DNA of 64,000 bases from Sphingobium sp. AP50 (GTDB taxonomy: Bacteria > Pseudomonadota > Alphaproteobacteria > Sphingomonadales > Sphingomonadaceae): contig NZ_FNYZ01000002.1 in the NCBI RefSeq assembly GCF_900109095.1, forward strand, positions 124,001-188,000. Direction: 5' to 3'. The notes under the pieces are model-generated. The model had not been told where the DNA came from and searched no databases. It saw nothing but the letters and a program-made list of their open reading frames with translations. Positions 7,490 through 15,540 of the stretch are shown here, piece by piece; the stretch's first letter is position 1; every line of letters starts with the position of its first letter. The position numbers and the translations under genes are program-made.

Positions 7490-8302
7490 ATGAAGACGAT
7501 CCTGCTGCATATCCATGACGATCTGGGCGCCGAAAGCCGGTTGCAGGCCGCCTGCGATCTGGCCCGCGCCTGTAGCGCCCATGTCCAGTGCGTCCAGGTG
7601 ACGCCCATGCCTGAACTGGTGGCGGCAGGGGCGCAGGATGGCATGGGCTATTCCCCGGTGATCGCGGCGGAACTCCATGCGATCGATCAGGCCTTCCGCA
7701 CCCGGATCGAGGCGCGCTTCGTGCAGGAAGACGTCGCCTGGGACTGGCGCCAGATGGAGGGGGACAGCCTGCCCGGCCTGCTGGATGCGGCGAAGCTGGC
7801 GGACCTGATCGTTGCCAGCCTGCCCGAAGGCGGGCGGAGCAGCGTGCAATCCCCCTTGCCGATCGCTGCCGATCTGGCGCTGGGCGGACGGACGCCGGTG
7901 CTGGCCGTGCCGCCCGATGCGAAGGACTTTGCCGTCACCGGCCGCGCGCTGGTGGCGTGGGACGGATCGCATCCCGCCGGGGCTGCGCTGCGCGCCGCCG
8001 TGCCGCTGCTGAAACTGGCGGAAGCGGTCGACATCGTGACCGTGGAGGATCGCGACACGCCCTTCCCCGCTATCGATGCGCCGGAATATCTGGCCCGCCA
8101 TGGCATAAAGGCGCAATTGCACAGTTGGCCCCGCGCCGACCGGCCGACGGAGATCGCCCTGCGCGAAGCGATCGCCACCCTGGGCGCCGACTGGGTCGTG
8201 ATGGGCGCCTTCGGCCATAGCCGCTGGCGCGAACTGATCTTCGGTGGCGTCACCCGTTCGCTGCTGCGCACCGCGCCCGTGCCGCTATTGCTGGCGCACT
8301 GA
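7490..8302 (+). CDS. Universal stress protein, tandem Usp domains
   Basis: A 270-residue protein made of two Usp-type domains. The first starts MKTILLHIHDDLGAES; the second begins around residue 145 (GRALVAWDGSHPAGAALRAA) and ends with the ATP-type signature VMGAFGHSRWRELIFGGVTRSLL. The second domain keeps the GxxGHSxxxE-like nucleotide loop; the first is degenerate. Start ATG 7490 follows a GGAGACATGTC stretch. It lies 20 bases upstream of fixL, so the three genes usp-fixL-fixJ probably form one operon. That links this stress protein to low-oxygen adaptation. Confidence 0.9.
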   Translation: MKTILLHIHDDLGAESRLQAACDLARACSAHVQCVQVTPMPELVAAGAQDGMGYSPVIAAELHAIDQAFRTRIEARFVQEDVAWDWRQMEGDSLPGLLDAAKLADLIVASLPEGGRSSVQSPLPIAADLALGGRTPVLAVPPDAKDFAVTGRALVAWDGSHPAGAALRAAVPLLKLAEAVDIVTVEDRDTPFPAIDAPEYLARHGIKAQLHSWPRADRPTEIALREAIATLGADWVVMGAFGHSRWRELIFGGVTRSLLRTAPVPLLLAH

Positions 8303-8322
8303 AAGGACGGCATGGAAGGCGC

Positions 8323-9471
8323 ATGGCGGTAGCGGATGATGACAGCGACGCACTTACGGATGCGCATAGTCTGGAGCAGGCGCTGCTGGGATCGATCCTG
8401 GCGACGGTGCCCGATGCTCTGATCGTGATCGACCTGCGCGGCCGGATCGTGTCGTTCAGCGCGGCGGCGCAGCGCATGTTCCAATATGCCGAAAGCGACG
8501 TGCTGGGCGAGAATATCTCGATGCTGATGCCCTCCCCCGACCGGGAACGGCATGATGGCTATATCGACCATTATCGCACAACCGGCGAAAAACGGATCAT
8601 CGGCGTCGGTCGCCTGACCAGCGCCCGGCGGCGGGACGGCTCCACCTTCCCCATCGAATTGTCGGTGGGCGAAGTACAGGATCAGGGTCAGCGGCTGTTC
8701 ACCGGCTTCATCCGCGACCTTACCGAACGGCAACAGGCCGAACGGCGCGTCGCCGACCTGCAATCCGAACTCGCCCATGCCAGCCGGGTGACGGCGATGG
8801 GCACGCTGGCGTCGGCACTGGCGCATGAGCTGAACCAGCCGCTGACCGCGATCGCCAATTATATGGAGGCGGGGCGCGACCTGCTGGCCATGCCGGGGGA
8901 TGTGGACCGCGAGATGCTGGACGAGGCGATGGATGAAAGCGCGCGGCAGGCGCTGCGCGCGGGCGAAATCATCCGGTCGCTGCGCGAATTCATCAAGCGC
9001 GGCGAAACCGTGCGCCAGCCCGAACCGATGCGCGCTTTGCTGGCCGAAGGGGCCGCGCTGGCCTTCATCGGCACCGACAGCCGCGGCATCGACATGGACG
9101 TGCAGGTCGACCGTATCGTGGACAAGGTGCTGGTCAACCGGGTGCAGTTGCAGCAGGTGATCATCAATCTGGTCAAGAATGCGGTCGAAGCGATGGAGGG
9201 CCGCCCGGTCCGCATATTGCGCCTGACCGCCATGCCGACGGAGGATGGTAAAGTGGAGGTGGTGGTCGCCGATTCCGGGCCGGGCCTCAGCTCCGACATG
9301 TCGCGCACGCTCTTCACTCCTTTCACCACCAGCAAGGCGACCGGCATGGGCGTGGGCCTGTCGATCAGCCAGACGATTATCGAAGGCCATGGCGGCCGCA
9401 TCTGGGCAACCCCCTCCCCCTGGGGCGGGACCGCCTTTCATTTCACCCTGGACCGCGCGGACGAAGAATGA
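8323..9471 (+). CDS. fixL: FixL-type heme PAS oxygen-sensor histidine kinase
   Basis: A 382-residue soluble kinase. One PAS domain (about residues 20-135) carries RHDGYIDHYRTTGE. His77 sits at the position of the proximal heme ligand of rhizobial FixL, and Arg97, 20 residues later in IIGVGR, corresponds to the heme-pocket arginine that contacts bound oxygen. A short linker leads to the dimerisation/phosphoacceptor helix with His168 (ALAHELNQPLTAIANY), followed by the N box (IINLVKNAVEAM) and the G boxes of the ATPase domain. There are no membrane segments, unlike S. meliloti FixL. The start is supported by a GGAAGG site. Its stop overlaps fixJ by 4 bases. Oxygen binding should inhibit kinase activity, as in known FixL. 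Confidence 0.95.
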   Translation: MAVADDDSDALTDAHSLEQALLGSILATVPDALIVIDLRGRIVSFSAAAQRMFQYAESDVLGENISMLMPSPDRERHDGYIDHYRTTGEKRIIGVGRLTSARRRDGSTFPIELSVGEVQDQGQRLFTGFIRDLTERQQAERRVADLQSELAHASRVTAMGTLASALAHELNQPLTAIANYMEAGRDLLAMPGDVDREMLDEAMDESARQALRAGEIIRSLREFIKRGETVRQPEPMRALLAEGAALAFIGTDSRGIDMDVQVDRIVDKVLVNRVQLQQVIINLVKNAVEAMEGRPVRILRLTAMPTEDGKVEVVVADSGPGLSSDMSRTLFTPFTTSKATGMGVGLSISQTIIEGHGGRIWATPSPWGGTAFHFTLDRADEE

Positions 9472-10097
9472 GCGACACCTATCCCATCTATGTCGTGGAC
9501 GATGACGAGGCGATCCGCCGGTCCCTGTCCTTCCTGCTCAAGACCAGCGGCTTTGCCGTCACCCTGTTCGACGGCGGCCTGCCCTTCCTGAAGGAGGCAG
9601 CCGACCTGCCGCAGGGCTGCGTGCTGCTGGACGTGCGCATGCCCGACATGGACGGGCTGGAGGTGCAGCGCGAATTGCGCGCGCGCGGCGTCATGCTGCC
9701 GGTCGTGATCATGACCGGCCATGGCGATGTGGACATGGCGGTGGCAGCGATGAAGGCCGGGGCCAGCGACTTCATCGAAAAGCCGTTCGACAAGCAATCG
9801 CTGCTTGCCTGTATCGAAGCGGCGCGCAAGCAATCGATCGCCGCGCGCGGGGCGAGCGCACGGGCGCAGGAGGCGCAGGCGCGACTCAATGTTCTGACCG
9901 ACAGGGAGCGCGACGTTCTGGACGGCCTCGTCGAAGGCCTGCCCAACAAGAGCATCGCCTATGATCTGGGGATCAGCCCGCGCACGGTGGAAATCCACCG
10001 CGCCAACCTGATGCAGAAGCTGGAAGTAAAGAGCCTGGCCGAAGCGCTGCGGATTGCCTTCCATGCCGGGGATGGCGCGGAGGCGACAGGCGGGTAG
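9468..10097 (+). CDS. fixJ: FixJ-type response regulator
   Basis: A 209-residue regulator coupled to fixL by an ATGA overlap. The receiver domain (residues 5-118) has the acidic pair DDDE at 11-14, phospho-acceptor Asp55 (LLDVRMPDMDG) and Lys105 (FIEKPF). The C-terminal LuxR-type HTH (LTDRERDVLDGLVEGLPNKS) is the FixJ output domain. In rhizobia FixJ~P activates fixK; here the likely target is fnrL or the cco genes downstream, which is inference. Confidence 0.94.
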   Translation: MSDTYPIYVVDDDEAIRRSLSFLLKTSGFAVTLFDGGLPFLKEAADLPQGCVLLDVRMPDMDGLEVQRELRARGVMLPVVIMTGHGDVDMAVAAMKAGASDFIEKPFDKQSLLACIEAARKQSIAARGASARAQEAQARLNVLTDRERDVLDGLVEGLPNKSIAYDLGISPRTVEIHRANLMQKLEVKSLAEALRIAFHAGDGAEATGG

Positions 10098-10252
10098 CGA
10101 CCAAAGTCAGTCACTCGATCCTCGCCATCGGCATCCCCGAAACCCGCCGCTCATTAAGATGGCAGATCGAACGCCGAATAGCAAAATCTGGTGGAAAGTA
10201 GCCATTCCGGTTGGCCATCGCCTTTGCTATCGTTGGCTGCGGAGGCCTTGCA

Positions 10253-10576
10253 ATGAACGCTAGACGAACTCGGATCATGTATATTGAGGATAAATCGGGC
10301 GGTTTGAACGGTCCCGCTCGGATTGGTCGCGTCACGATCTCGCAATCGGGTCAGTCTGTTCATTACCAAGAACGCACGTTTCAACGGCTTGGCGGCGGTG
10401 GCGGATTGAAGTCTAACTACTTCGACGTGGCCACGGGTGAGGAGTACTGGATTTCGGGGCCGCGAAAAGATGGTGCTGATCGGCTCTACCCGAGCAGCAC
10501 GATGCCAATCGAAGTGGATGCCGATGTGCGTGACGAATACTGGCGAGAGATACGCGGCCTGCCTGCCCCGCAGTGA
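10253..10576 (+). CDS. Conserved hypothetical protein (107 aa)
   Basis: A small protein starting MNARRTRIMYIEDKSGG, with a GGAGG eight bases before the ATG that fixes this start over an upstream one at 10211. It has the signature RIMYIEDKSGGLNGPARIGR, then FDVATGEEYWISGPRKDG and DVRDEYWREIRG. I have seen close relatives in many bacteria as an uncharacterised single-domain family; the function is not known to me. Local GC is lower than that of the flanking genes, which may reflect acquisition. It is followed by the non-coding region before fnrL. Confidence 0.82.
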   Translation: MNARRTRIMYIEDKSGGLNGPARIGRVTISQSGQSVHYQERTFQRLGGGGGLKSNYFDVATGEEYWISGPRKDGADRLYPSSTMPIEVDADVRDEYWREIRGLPAPQ

Positions 10577-10901
10577 CCGCAATTGAGTGATTATTGCCGA
10601 ATGATTTGTCTTCGCGCAGCGCCCGGTATGGTCGATTATCTCCTCTAAACCGGACCGTCCCCAAACCACCCAAAGCCGCCCCTCCGCACCTGTCCTACCG
10701 CCACCACCTATCCTATAAATATCCCATATTCCGCCGCGGCTCTCGGGTAACAAAATTTCCAACATCTGTTCTGAAATGTCGAAACTTGCAGGAAATGTGC
10801 GAAGTTAAGCGGCCGCATTCCTATTCTGCCTTCCCCGACCGCGCGCCTCTTACGCATATTTACGGATAGGTCGCGGCCTGCCGCAACGCCATGCAGCGGT
10901 C
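10577..10901. other. Non-coding region upstream of fnrL
   Basis: 325 bases with no supportable gene and lower GC than the surroundings. It should hold the fnrL promoter. I could not find a clean TTGA-N6-TCAA box here that would indicate FnrL autoregulation. Confidence 0.6.
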
Positions 10902-11645
10902 ATGGATATGCGATTTGACATGGCGCAAAATGGCGTCGCCGCCCCGATGGCCCGCACCTGTGGCGGACAATCCTGCGACAACTGCGTCGTGCGCGACCAT
11001 GCCATTTGCGCGGACCTGTCCGATGCCGACCGGGAGGCGCTGAGCCGGATCGGGCGGCGGGTGGCGCTGCATGCCGGACAGACGGTGATGTGGGAAGGCG
11101 ACGACAGCACCGTCGTCGCCAATGTGATCGAAGGGACGCTGAAGCTCGCCACCTCCACCGGCGACGGGCGCGAACAGATTGTCGGCGTGGTCTATGCGTC
11201 GGATTTCATCGGCCGCCCGTTCGGCGCGCGCACGCCGCACAGCGTGACGGCGTTGACCGACGCGCGGCTCTGCCTGTTTCCACGCGGGGCCTTTGACGGC
11301 TTTGCGATGCGGCATGGAGAATTGCAGCATCGGCTGCTTCAGCGGACGCTGGATGATCTGGATCGCACGCGCGACTGGATGTTGCTGCTCGGCCGCAAGA
11401 CCGCGCGGGAGAAAGTCGCGACCTTCCTGCTCGACATGGGTCGACGGCTCCGCGCCGACGCGGACGGGGTGATAGACTTGCCCCTGTCGCGCCAGCAGAT
11501 CGCCGATGTGCTGGGCATCACGATCGAAACCGTGTCCCGGCAAATGACCGAGATGAAGCGCGAGGGCGTGATCGATCTGGTCGGTCGGCGCGGCGTGCGA
11601 CTGGTGGATACAGGCGCGCTGGAGGCTTTGGCAGAGGCGGGGTGA
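10902..11645 (+). CDS. fnrL: FNR-type Fe-S oxygen-responsive regulator (Crp/Fnr family)
   Basis: A 247-residue Crp/Fnr regulator. An N-terminal cysteine cluster (Cys20, Cys25, Cys28, Cys36) plus Cys124 supplies the ligands for an oxygen-labile 4Fe-4S cluster, so this is an FNR/FnrL-type sensor rather than cysteine-free FixK. A cyclic-nucleotide-binding-like beta roll follows, then a C-terminal winged HTH (LSRQQIADVLGITIETVSRQMTEM). Its ETVSR recognition helix predicts binding to TTGA-N6-TCAA sites. Such sites occur near ccoN and hemN in this window. The start could also be Met3; the ribosome site is weak. Confidence 0.93.
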   Translation: MDMRFDMAQNGVAAPMARTCGGQSCDNCVVRDHAICADLSDADREALSRIGRRVALHAGQTVMWEGDDSTVVANVIEGTLKLATSTGDGREQIVGVVYASDFIGRPFGARTPHSVTALTDARLCLFPRGAFDGFAMRHGELQHRLLQRTLDDLDRTRDWMLLLGRKTAREKVATFLLDMGRRLRADADGVIDLPLSRQQIADVLGITIETVSRQMTEMKREGVIDLVGRRGVRLVDTGALEALAEAG

Positions 11646-11671
11646 CCTTCGGAATTGCCTTTCGGTTCATC

Positions 11672-11760
11672 GTCATTCCCGCGTAGGCGGGAACCCATCT
11701 CCCAACCTCTCATCAAGGCGAAAAGGCGAGAGATGAATCCCCGCCTTTGCGGGGATGACG
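11672..11760. repeat. Dispersed intergenic palindromic repeat, copy 1
   Basis: An element of about 89 bases bounded by GTCATTCCCGCGTAGGCGGG and its mirror TCCCCGCCTTTGCGGGGATGAC, with a variable centre containing CCATCTCCCAACCTCTC. A second copy lies at 47565-47654, about 36 kb away. It sits between fnrL and the ccoN promoter region and may serve as the fnrL terminator. Confidence 0.85.
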
Positions 11761-11837
11761 GTGTAATAGATTTGAACCGTCCGCTCCCTCCTCACCCCCC
11801 TCTACGCACTATCCCGTAAAGACCCGCCGCCCCGCTT

Positions 11838-11851
11838 TTGACAGAGGTCGA
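11838..11851. promoter_or_regulatory. FNR/FixK-like box upstream of ccoN
   Basis: TTGACAGAGGTCGA matches TTGA-N6-TCAA at seven of eight fixed positions (G for A in the right half). It is centred about 66 bases before the ccoN start, a plausible activator position for FnrL. Confidence 0.55.
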
Positions 11852-11910
11852 GGCATAAGGGCGGCGTCCGCGCCAAGGACGCCGCAAAAGCCTTTTGCGG
11901 GGACAGGTCG

Positions 11911-13572
11911 ATGGACAGACTGGTTTTGCGGACGGGCGGCTGGTTCGCGCTGGCGCTGATCGCCTTTGCGGCGATGCTGGCGGCGCGGGACGGCGGCTTT
12001 GCCGTCCATATGGGGATCGTAAGCGCGGTGGCGCTGGGGCTGGCCGTCTATGCCATGCGCAGCGCCGATTATGCCGGCTTTGCGCGGGGCCTTCTGAAGA
12101 TGCCCGCCGATCAGGGCCGATATTATGACGATGTGATCCGCTGGGGCGTGATCGCGACCGTCTTCTGGGGCCTCGCAGGGTTCCTTGCAGGCCTCTATAT
12201 CGCCTTGCAGCTTGCCTTCCCGGCGCTCAATCTGGGCCTGGAATATACCAGCTTCGGCCGCCTGCGCCCGCTGCACACATCGGCGGTGATCTTCGCCTTT
12301 GGCGGCAATGCGCTGCTCTCCACCAGCTTCTACGTCGTGCAGCGCACCTGCCGCGCCCGGCTGTTCGCCCCGAAACTCGCCGACTTCGTCTTCTGGGGCT
12401 ACCAGCTTTTCATCGTGCTGGCCGCGACCGGCTATCTGCTGGGCATTACCGAGGGCAAGGAATATGCCGAGCCGGAATGGTATGTCGATCTGTGGCTGAC
12501 GATCGTCTGGGTCTGCTACCTGATCGTCTTTGGCGGCACCGTCATCAAGCGCAGCGAGCCGCATATCTATGTGGCTAACTGGTTCTACCTCGCCTTCATC
12601 CTGACGATTGCGATGCTGCATATCGTCAACAACCTGTCGATGCCGGTCAGCCTGCTGGGTTCCAAAAGCTACAGCGCCTTTGCCGGCGTGCAGGATGCGC
12701 TGACGCAGTGGTGGTACGGCCATAATGCGGTGGGCTTCTTCCTGACCGCCGGCTTCCTGGCCATGATGTATTATTTCGTGCCCAAACAGGCGGAACGGCC
12801 GGTCTACAGCTATCGCCTGTCGATCATCCATTTCTGGTCGCTGATCTTCCTCTATATCTGGGCAGGGCCGCATCACCTCCATTACACCGCCCTGCCCGAC
12901 TGGGCGCAGACGCTGGGCATGGTCTTCTCGATCATGCTGTGGATGCCGAGCTGGGGCGGGATGATCAACGGCCTGATGACGCTGAACGGCGCCTGGGACA
13001 AGATCCGCACCGATCCGATCATCCGCATGATGGTGATGGCGCTGGCCTTCTATGGCATGAGCACCTTCGAAGGGCCGGTGATGTCGGTGAAGGCGGTCAA
13101 CAGTCTGTCCCACTATACCGACTGGACGATCGGCCATGTGCATAGCGGCGCGCTGGGCTGGAACGGGCTCATCACCTTCGCCTGCCTCTATTATCTGACG
13201 CCGCGCCTGTGGAAGCGGGAACGGCTCTACTCGCTGCGCCTCGTCAACTGGCACTTCTGGCTCGCGACGCTGGGGATCGTTCTCTACGCCGCCGCCATGT
13301 GGGTCGCGGGCATCATGCAGGGGCTGATGTGGCGCGAATATGGGGCCGACGGCTATCTGGTCTACAGCTTCTCCGAAGTCGTGAGCGCGATGCTGCCCAT
13401 GTATCTGATCCGCGCGGCGGGCGGCCTGATGTATCTGGCGGGCGCGATCATCATGGCCTGGAACATCGGCATGACCATCGCGGGCAAACCGCTGCGCGAT
13501 GAAAAGCCGATGCGCGACGCGGCCTATGATCCGACCGCCGACAAGCCGCTCATCGCTGCCCAGCCTGCATAA
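11911..13572 (+). CDS. ccoN: Cytochrome c oxidase cbb3-type subunit I
   Basis: A 553-residue heme-copper oxidase subunit with about 12-14 membrane helices. The active-site histidine regions are visible: [18 protein letters not shown] (low-spin heme side), [22 protein letters not shown] (CuB His), [15 protein letters not shown] (the CuB HH pair) and [18 protein letters not shown] (heme ligands). The tyrosine in YGHNAVGF is typical of cbb3 oxidases. It catalyses reduction of oxygen to water with high affinity. First gene of ccoNOQP; the ribosome site is GGGGACAGG, and a FNR-like box lies upstream. Confidence 0.97.
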   Translation: MDRLVLRTGGWFALALIAFAAMLAARDGGFAVHMGIVSAVALGLAVYAMRSADYAGFARGLLKMPADQGRYYDDVIRWGVIATVFWGLAGFLAGLYIALQLAFPALNLGLEYTSFGRLRPLHTSAVIFAFGGNALLSTSFYVVQRTCRARLFAPKLADFVFWGYQLFIVLAATGYLLGITEGKEYAEPEWYVDLWLTIVWVCYLIVFGGTVIKRSEPHIYVANWFYLAFILTIAMLHIVNNLSMPVSLLGSKSYSAFAGVQDALTQWWYGHNAVGFFLTAGFLAMMYYFVPKQAERPVYSYRLSIIHFWSLIFLYIWAGPHHLHYTALPDWAQTLGMVFSIMLWMPSWGGMINGLMTLNGAWDKIRTDPIIRMMVMALAFYGMSTFEGPVMSVKAVNSLSHYTDWTIGHVHSGALGWNGLITFACLYYLTPRLWKRERLYSLRLVNWHFWLATLGIVLYAAAMWVAGIMQGLMWREYGADGYLVYSFSEVVSAMLPMYLIRAAGGLMYLAGAIIMAWNIGMTIAGKPLRDEKPMRDAAYDPTADKPLIAAQPA

Positions 13573-13584
13573 GGAGACGCCATC

Positions 13585-14319
13585 ATGGCTTCCAAATTCT
13601 TCGACCATGGCAAGCTGGAGCGGAATATCTCGCTGCTGGGCATCGCCTCCCTCATCGTCGTCGCCATCGGCGGCATCGTGGAAATCGCGCCGCTCTTCTG
13701 GATCGACAATACGATCGAGAAGGTGGAGGGGGTGCGCCCCTATACCCCGCTCGAACTGGCGGGCCGGAACATCTATATCCGCGAGGGCTGCTACAACTGC
13801 CACAGCCAGATGATCCGCCCCTTCCGCGACGAGACGGAACGCTATGGCCATTACAGCCTGGCGGCGGAGAGCATGTACGATCATCCGTTCCAATGGGGAT
13901 CGAAGCGCACCGGGCCGGACCTCGCCCGCGTCGGCGGCCGCTATTCGGACGAATGGCATGTCCAGCATTTGAAAGACCCGCGCGCCGTGGTGCCGGAGTC
14001 CATCATGCCGACCTATCCCTTCCTCGCCGAACGGGAACTGAACAGCGGCGACATGCGCGGCGACCTGACCGCGCTGACGCGAGTGGGCGTGCCGTACAGC
14101 AAGGCGGATGTGGCCAAGGCCAATGACGACCTGAAGGCGCAGGCCGATCCCAATGCCGACGCGGCCGACCTGCTCAAACGCTATCCCAAGGCGCAGCAGC
14201 GCGATTTCGACGGCAATCCCGCCAAGCTGACCGAGATGGATGCGCTGGTCGCCTACCTCCAGATGATCGGGACGCTGGTCGATGTCGATGCGGCCAAGCC
14301 CCAGGAGGAACCGCGATGA
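13585..14319 (+). CDS. ccoO: Cytochrome c oxidase cbb3-type subunit II (mono-heme)
   Basis: A 244-residue membrane-anchored cytochrome c. One N-terminal membrane helix ([20 protein letters not shown]) is followed by a periplasmic domain with a single c-heme site, Cys69-Cys72-His73 ([12 protein letters not shown]). The heme's axial Met is probably in [10 protein letters not shown]. It passes electrons from CcoP to CcoN. GGAG precedes the ATG, 12 bases after ccoN; the 3' end overlaps ccoQ by 4 bases. Confidence 0.97.
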   Translation: MASKFFDHGKLERNISLLGIASLIVVAIGGIVEIAPLFWIDNTIEKVEGVRPYTPLELAGRNIYIREGCYNCHSQMIRPFRDETERYGHYSLAAESMYDHPFQWGSKRTGPDLARVGGRYSDEWHVQHLKDPRAVVPESIMPTYPFLAERELNSGDMRGDLTALTRVGVPYSKADVAKANDDLKAQADPNADAADLLKRYPKAQQRDFDGNPAKLTEMDALVAYLQMIGTLVDVDAAKPQEEPR

Positions 14320-14486
14320 GCTACGACGCCTTGCGCCACTTCGCCGATAGCTGGGGGCTGGTCTTCATGGGGGTGAGCTACATCATCCTGGTCGGCTGGC
14401 ACTTCCTGCCCCGTGGCCGTCGGCACAGCCGCGACGCCGCCACGATGATCTTCAAGAATGACCATACGGAGGCCGACCATGGCTGA
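14316..14486 (+). CDS. ccoQ: Cytochrome c oxidase cbb3-type subunit IV
   Basis: A 56-residue protein ([20 protein letters not shown] ... DHTEADHG) with one membrane helix ([20 protein letters not shown]) and a basic cytoplasmic tail. It is the small CcoQ subunit that stabilises the cbb3 complex. Its ATG overlaps the ccoO stop, a GGAGGA lies upstream, and its end overlaps ccoP by 8 bases. Confidence 0.93.
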   Translation: MSYDALRHFADSWGLVFMGVSYIILVGWHFLPRGRRHSRDAATMIFKNDHTEADHG

Positions 14487-15390
14487 CGGACAGGACAAGA
14501 AAATCGACGCCGCCACCGGCACGCAGCTCAAGGGCCATGAGTGGGACGGCATTGCCGAACTGGACACGCCGCTGCCGCGCTGGTGGCTGTGGACCTTCTA
14601 CGCGACCATCCTTTTCGCGATCGGCTATGTGATTGCCTATCCGGCGATCCCGATGCTGCATGATTATACGCGCGGGCTCATGGGCTGGTCGAGCCGGGGG
14701 GCGCTGGCAAAGGAACTGGCCGCGCGGGAGGCGGAAATCGCGCCACTGCGCCGGGTGATCGCCGACACGGCGATCACCGACCTGCCTGGCAAGCCGCAAC
14801 TGATGCAGGCGGCGGTCGAGGGCGGCCGCGCCGCGTTCAAGGTCCATTGCGTCCAGTGCCATGGTTCCGGCGCGGCGGGGGCGAAGGGCTATCCCAACCT
14901 CAATGACGATGACTGGCTGTGGGGCGGCGATCTGGCGACGATCGAAAAGACGATCACCGACGGCGTGCGCAACCCAAACCATGATGCAACCCGTGTGTCG
15001 ATGATGCCCGCCTTCGGCCGCGACCAGTTGCTGACCGGCGCGCAGGTCAATGATGTGGTCGCCCATGTCCGCGTCATCAGCCGACAGGACAAGGCCAGTG
15101 CGGCCTCGCAGCGCGGGGCACGGGTCTTCGCCGACAATTGCGCGGTCTGCCATGGCCCGGATGGAAAAGGCACGCGGGCGCTGGGCGCACCCAACCTGAC
15201 CGACGGCATCTGGCTCTATGGCGGCGACGCGGACACGATCCACGAGACGGTGTGGAACAGCCGTCAGGGCGTGATGCCGCGCTGGGACGACAAGCTGGAC
15301 AAGGCGACCATCCGCATGCTGGCGACCTATGTCCACAGCCTGGGCGGGGGTGAGGCTACGCCAGCGGAAGCGGGCAATGCGGCGCAGTGA
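14479..15390 (+). CDS. ccoP: Cytochrome c oxidase cbb3-type subunit III (di-heme)
   Basis: A 303-residue protein, start [14 protein letters not shown], preceded by GGAGG inside the end of ccoQ. A short N-terminal segment and one membrane helix (WWLWTFYATILFAIGYVIAY) lead to two tandem cytochrome c domains. Heme sites are Cys124-Cys127-His128 (CVQCH) and Cys221-Cys224-His225 (CAVCH); candidate axial Met residues lie in VSMMPAFG and GVMPRWDD. It accepts electrons from soluble or membrane cytochrome c and passes them to CcoO. Confidence 0.97.
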   Translation: MADGQDKKIDAATGTQLKGHEWDGIAELDTPLPRWWLWTFYATILFAIGYVIAYPAIPMLHDYTRGLMGWSSRGALAKELAAREAEIAPLRRVIADTAITDLPGKPQLMQAAVEGGRAAFKVHCVQCHGSGAAGAKGYPNLNDDDWLWGGDLATIEKTITDGVRNPNHDATRVSMMPAFGRDQLLTGAQVNDVVAHVRVISRQDKASAASQRGARVFADNCAVCHGPDGKGTRALGAPNLTDGIWLYGGDADTIHETVWNSRQGVMPRWDDKLDKATIRMLATYVHSLGGGEATPAEAGNAAQ

Positions 15391-15395
15391 GGCAT

Positions 15396-15534
15396 TCCTC
15401 CCCGGCACGGGGAGGGGGACCGCCGCGAAGCGGTGGTGGAGGGGGTATGCCCCCAGACGCCACGGATGCGTCAGCTTGCCCGCTCCCTCCGTCAGCGCTG
15501 CGCGCTGCCTCCTCCCCGTACCGGGGAGGAGGGG
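15396..15534. repeat. Compound GC-rich palindromic element between ccoP and ccoG
   Basis: Nested small hairpins: CTCCCCG/CGGGGAG at the left, CCGCCGC/GCGGTGG in the middle, and an 11-base CCTCCTCCCCG/CGGGGAGGAGG stem at the right (15508-15532). It interrupts the otherwise tightly packed cco operon. Its right arm supplies the GGAGGAGGGG that serves as the ccoG ribosome binding site. Confidence 0.75.
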
Positions 15535-15540
15535 ATGCTG

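Noticed and set aside
10594..10869. 91-codon open frame before fnrL
   Set aside because: No ribosome site and no protein-like composition; it lies where the fnrL promoter is expected.
11809..13968. Very long open frame antisense to ccoN and ccoO
   Set aside because: A GC-rich codon shadow: low-complexity His/Arg/Gln-rich product, no ribosome site, and the sense strand is an unmistakable oxidase.
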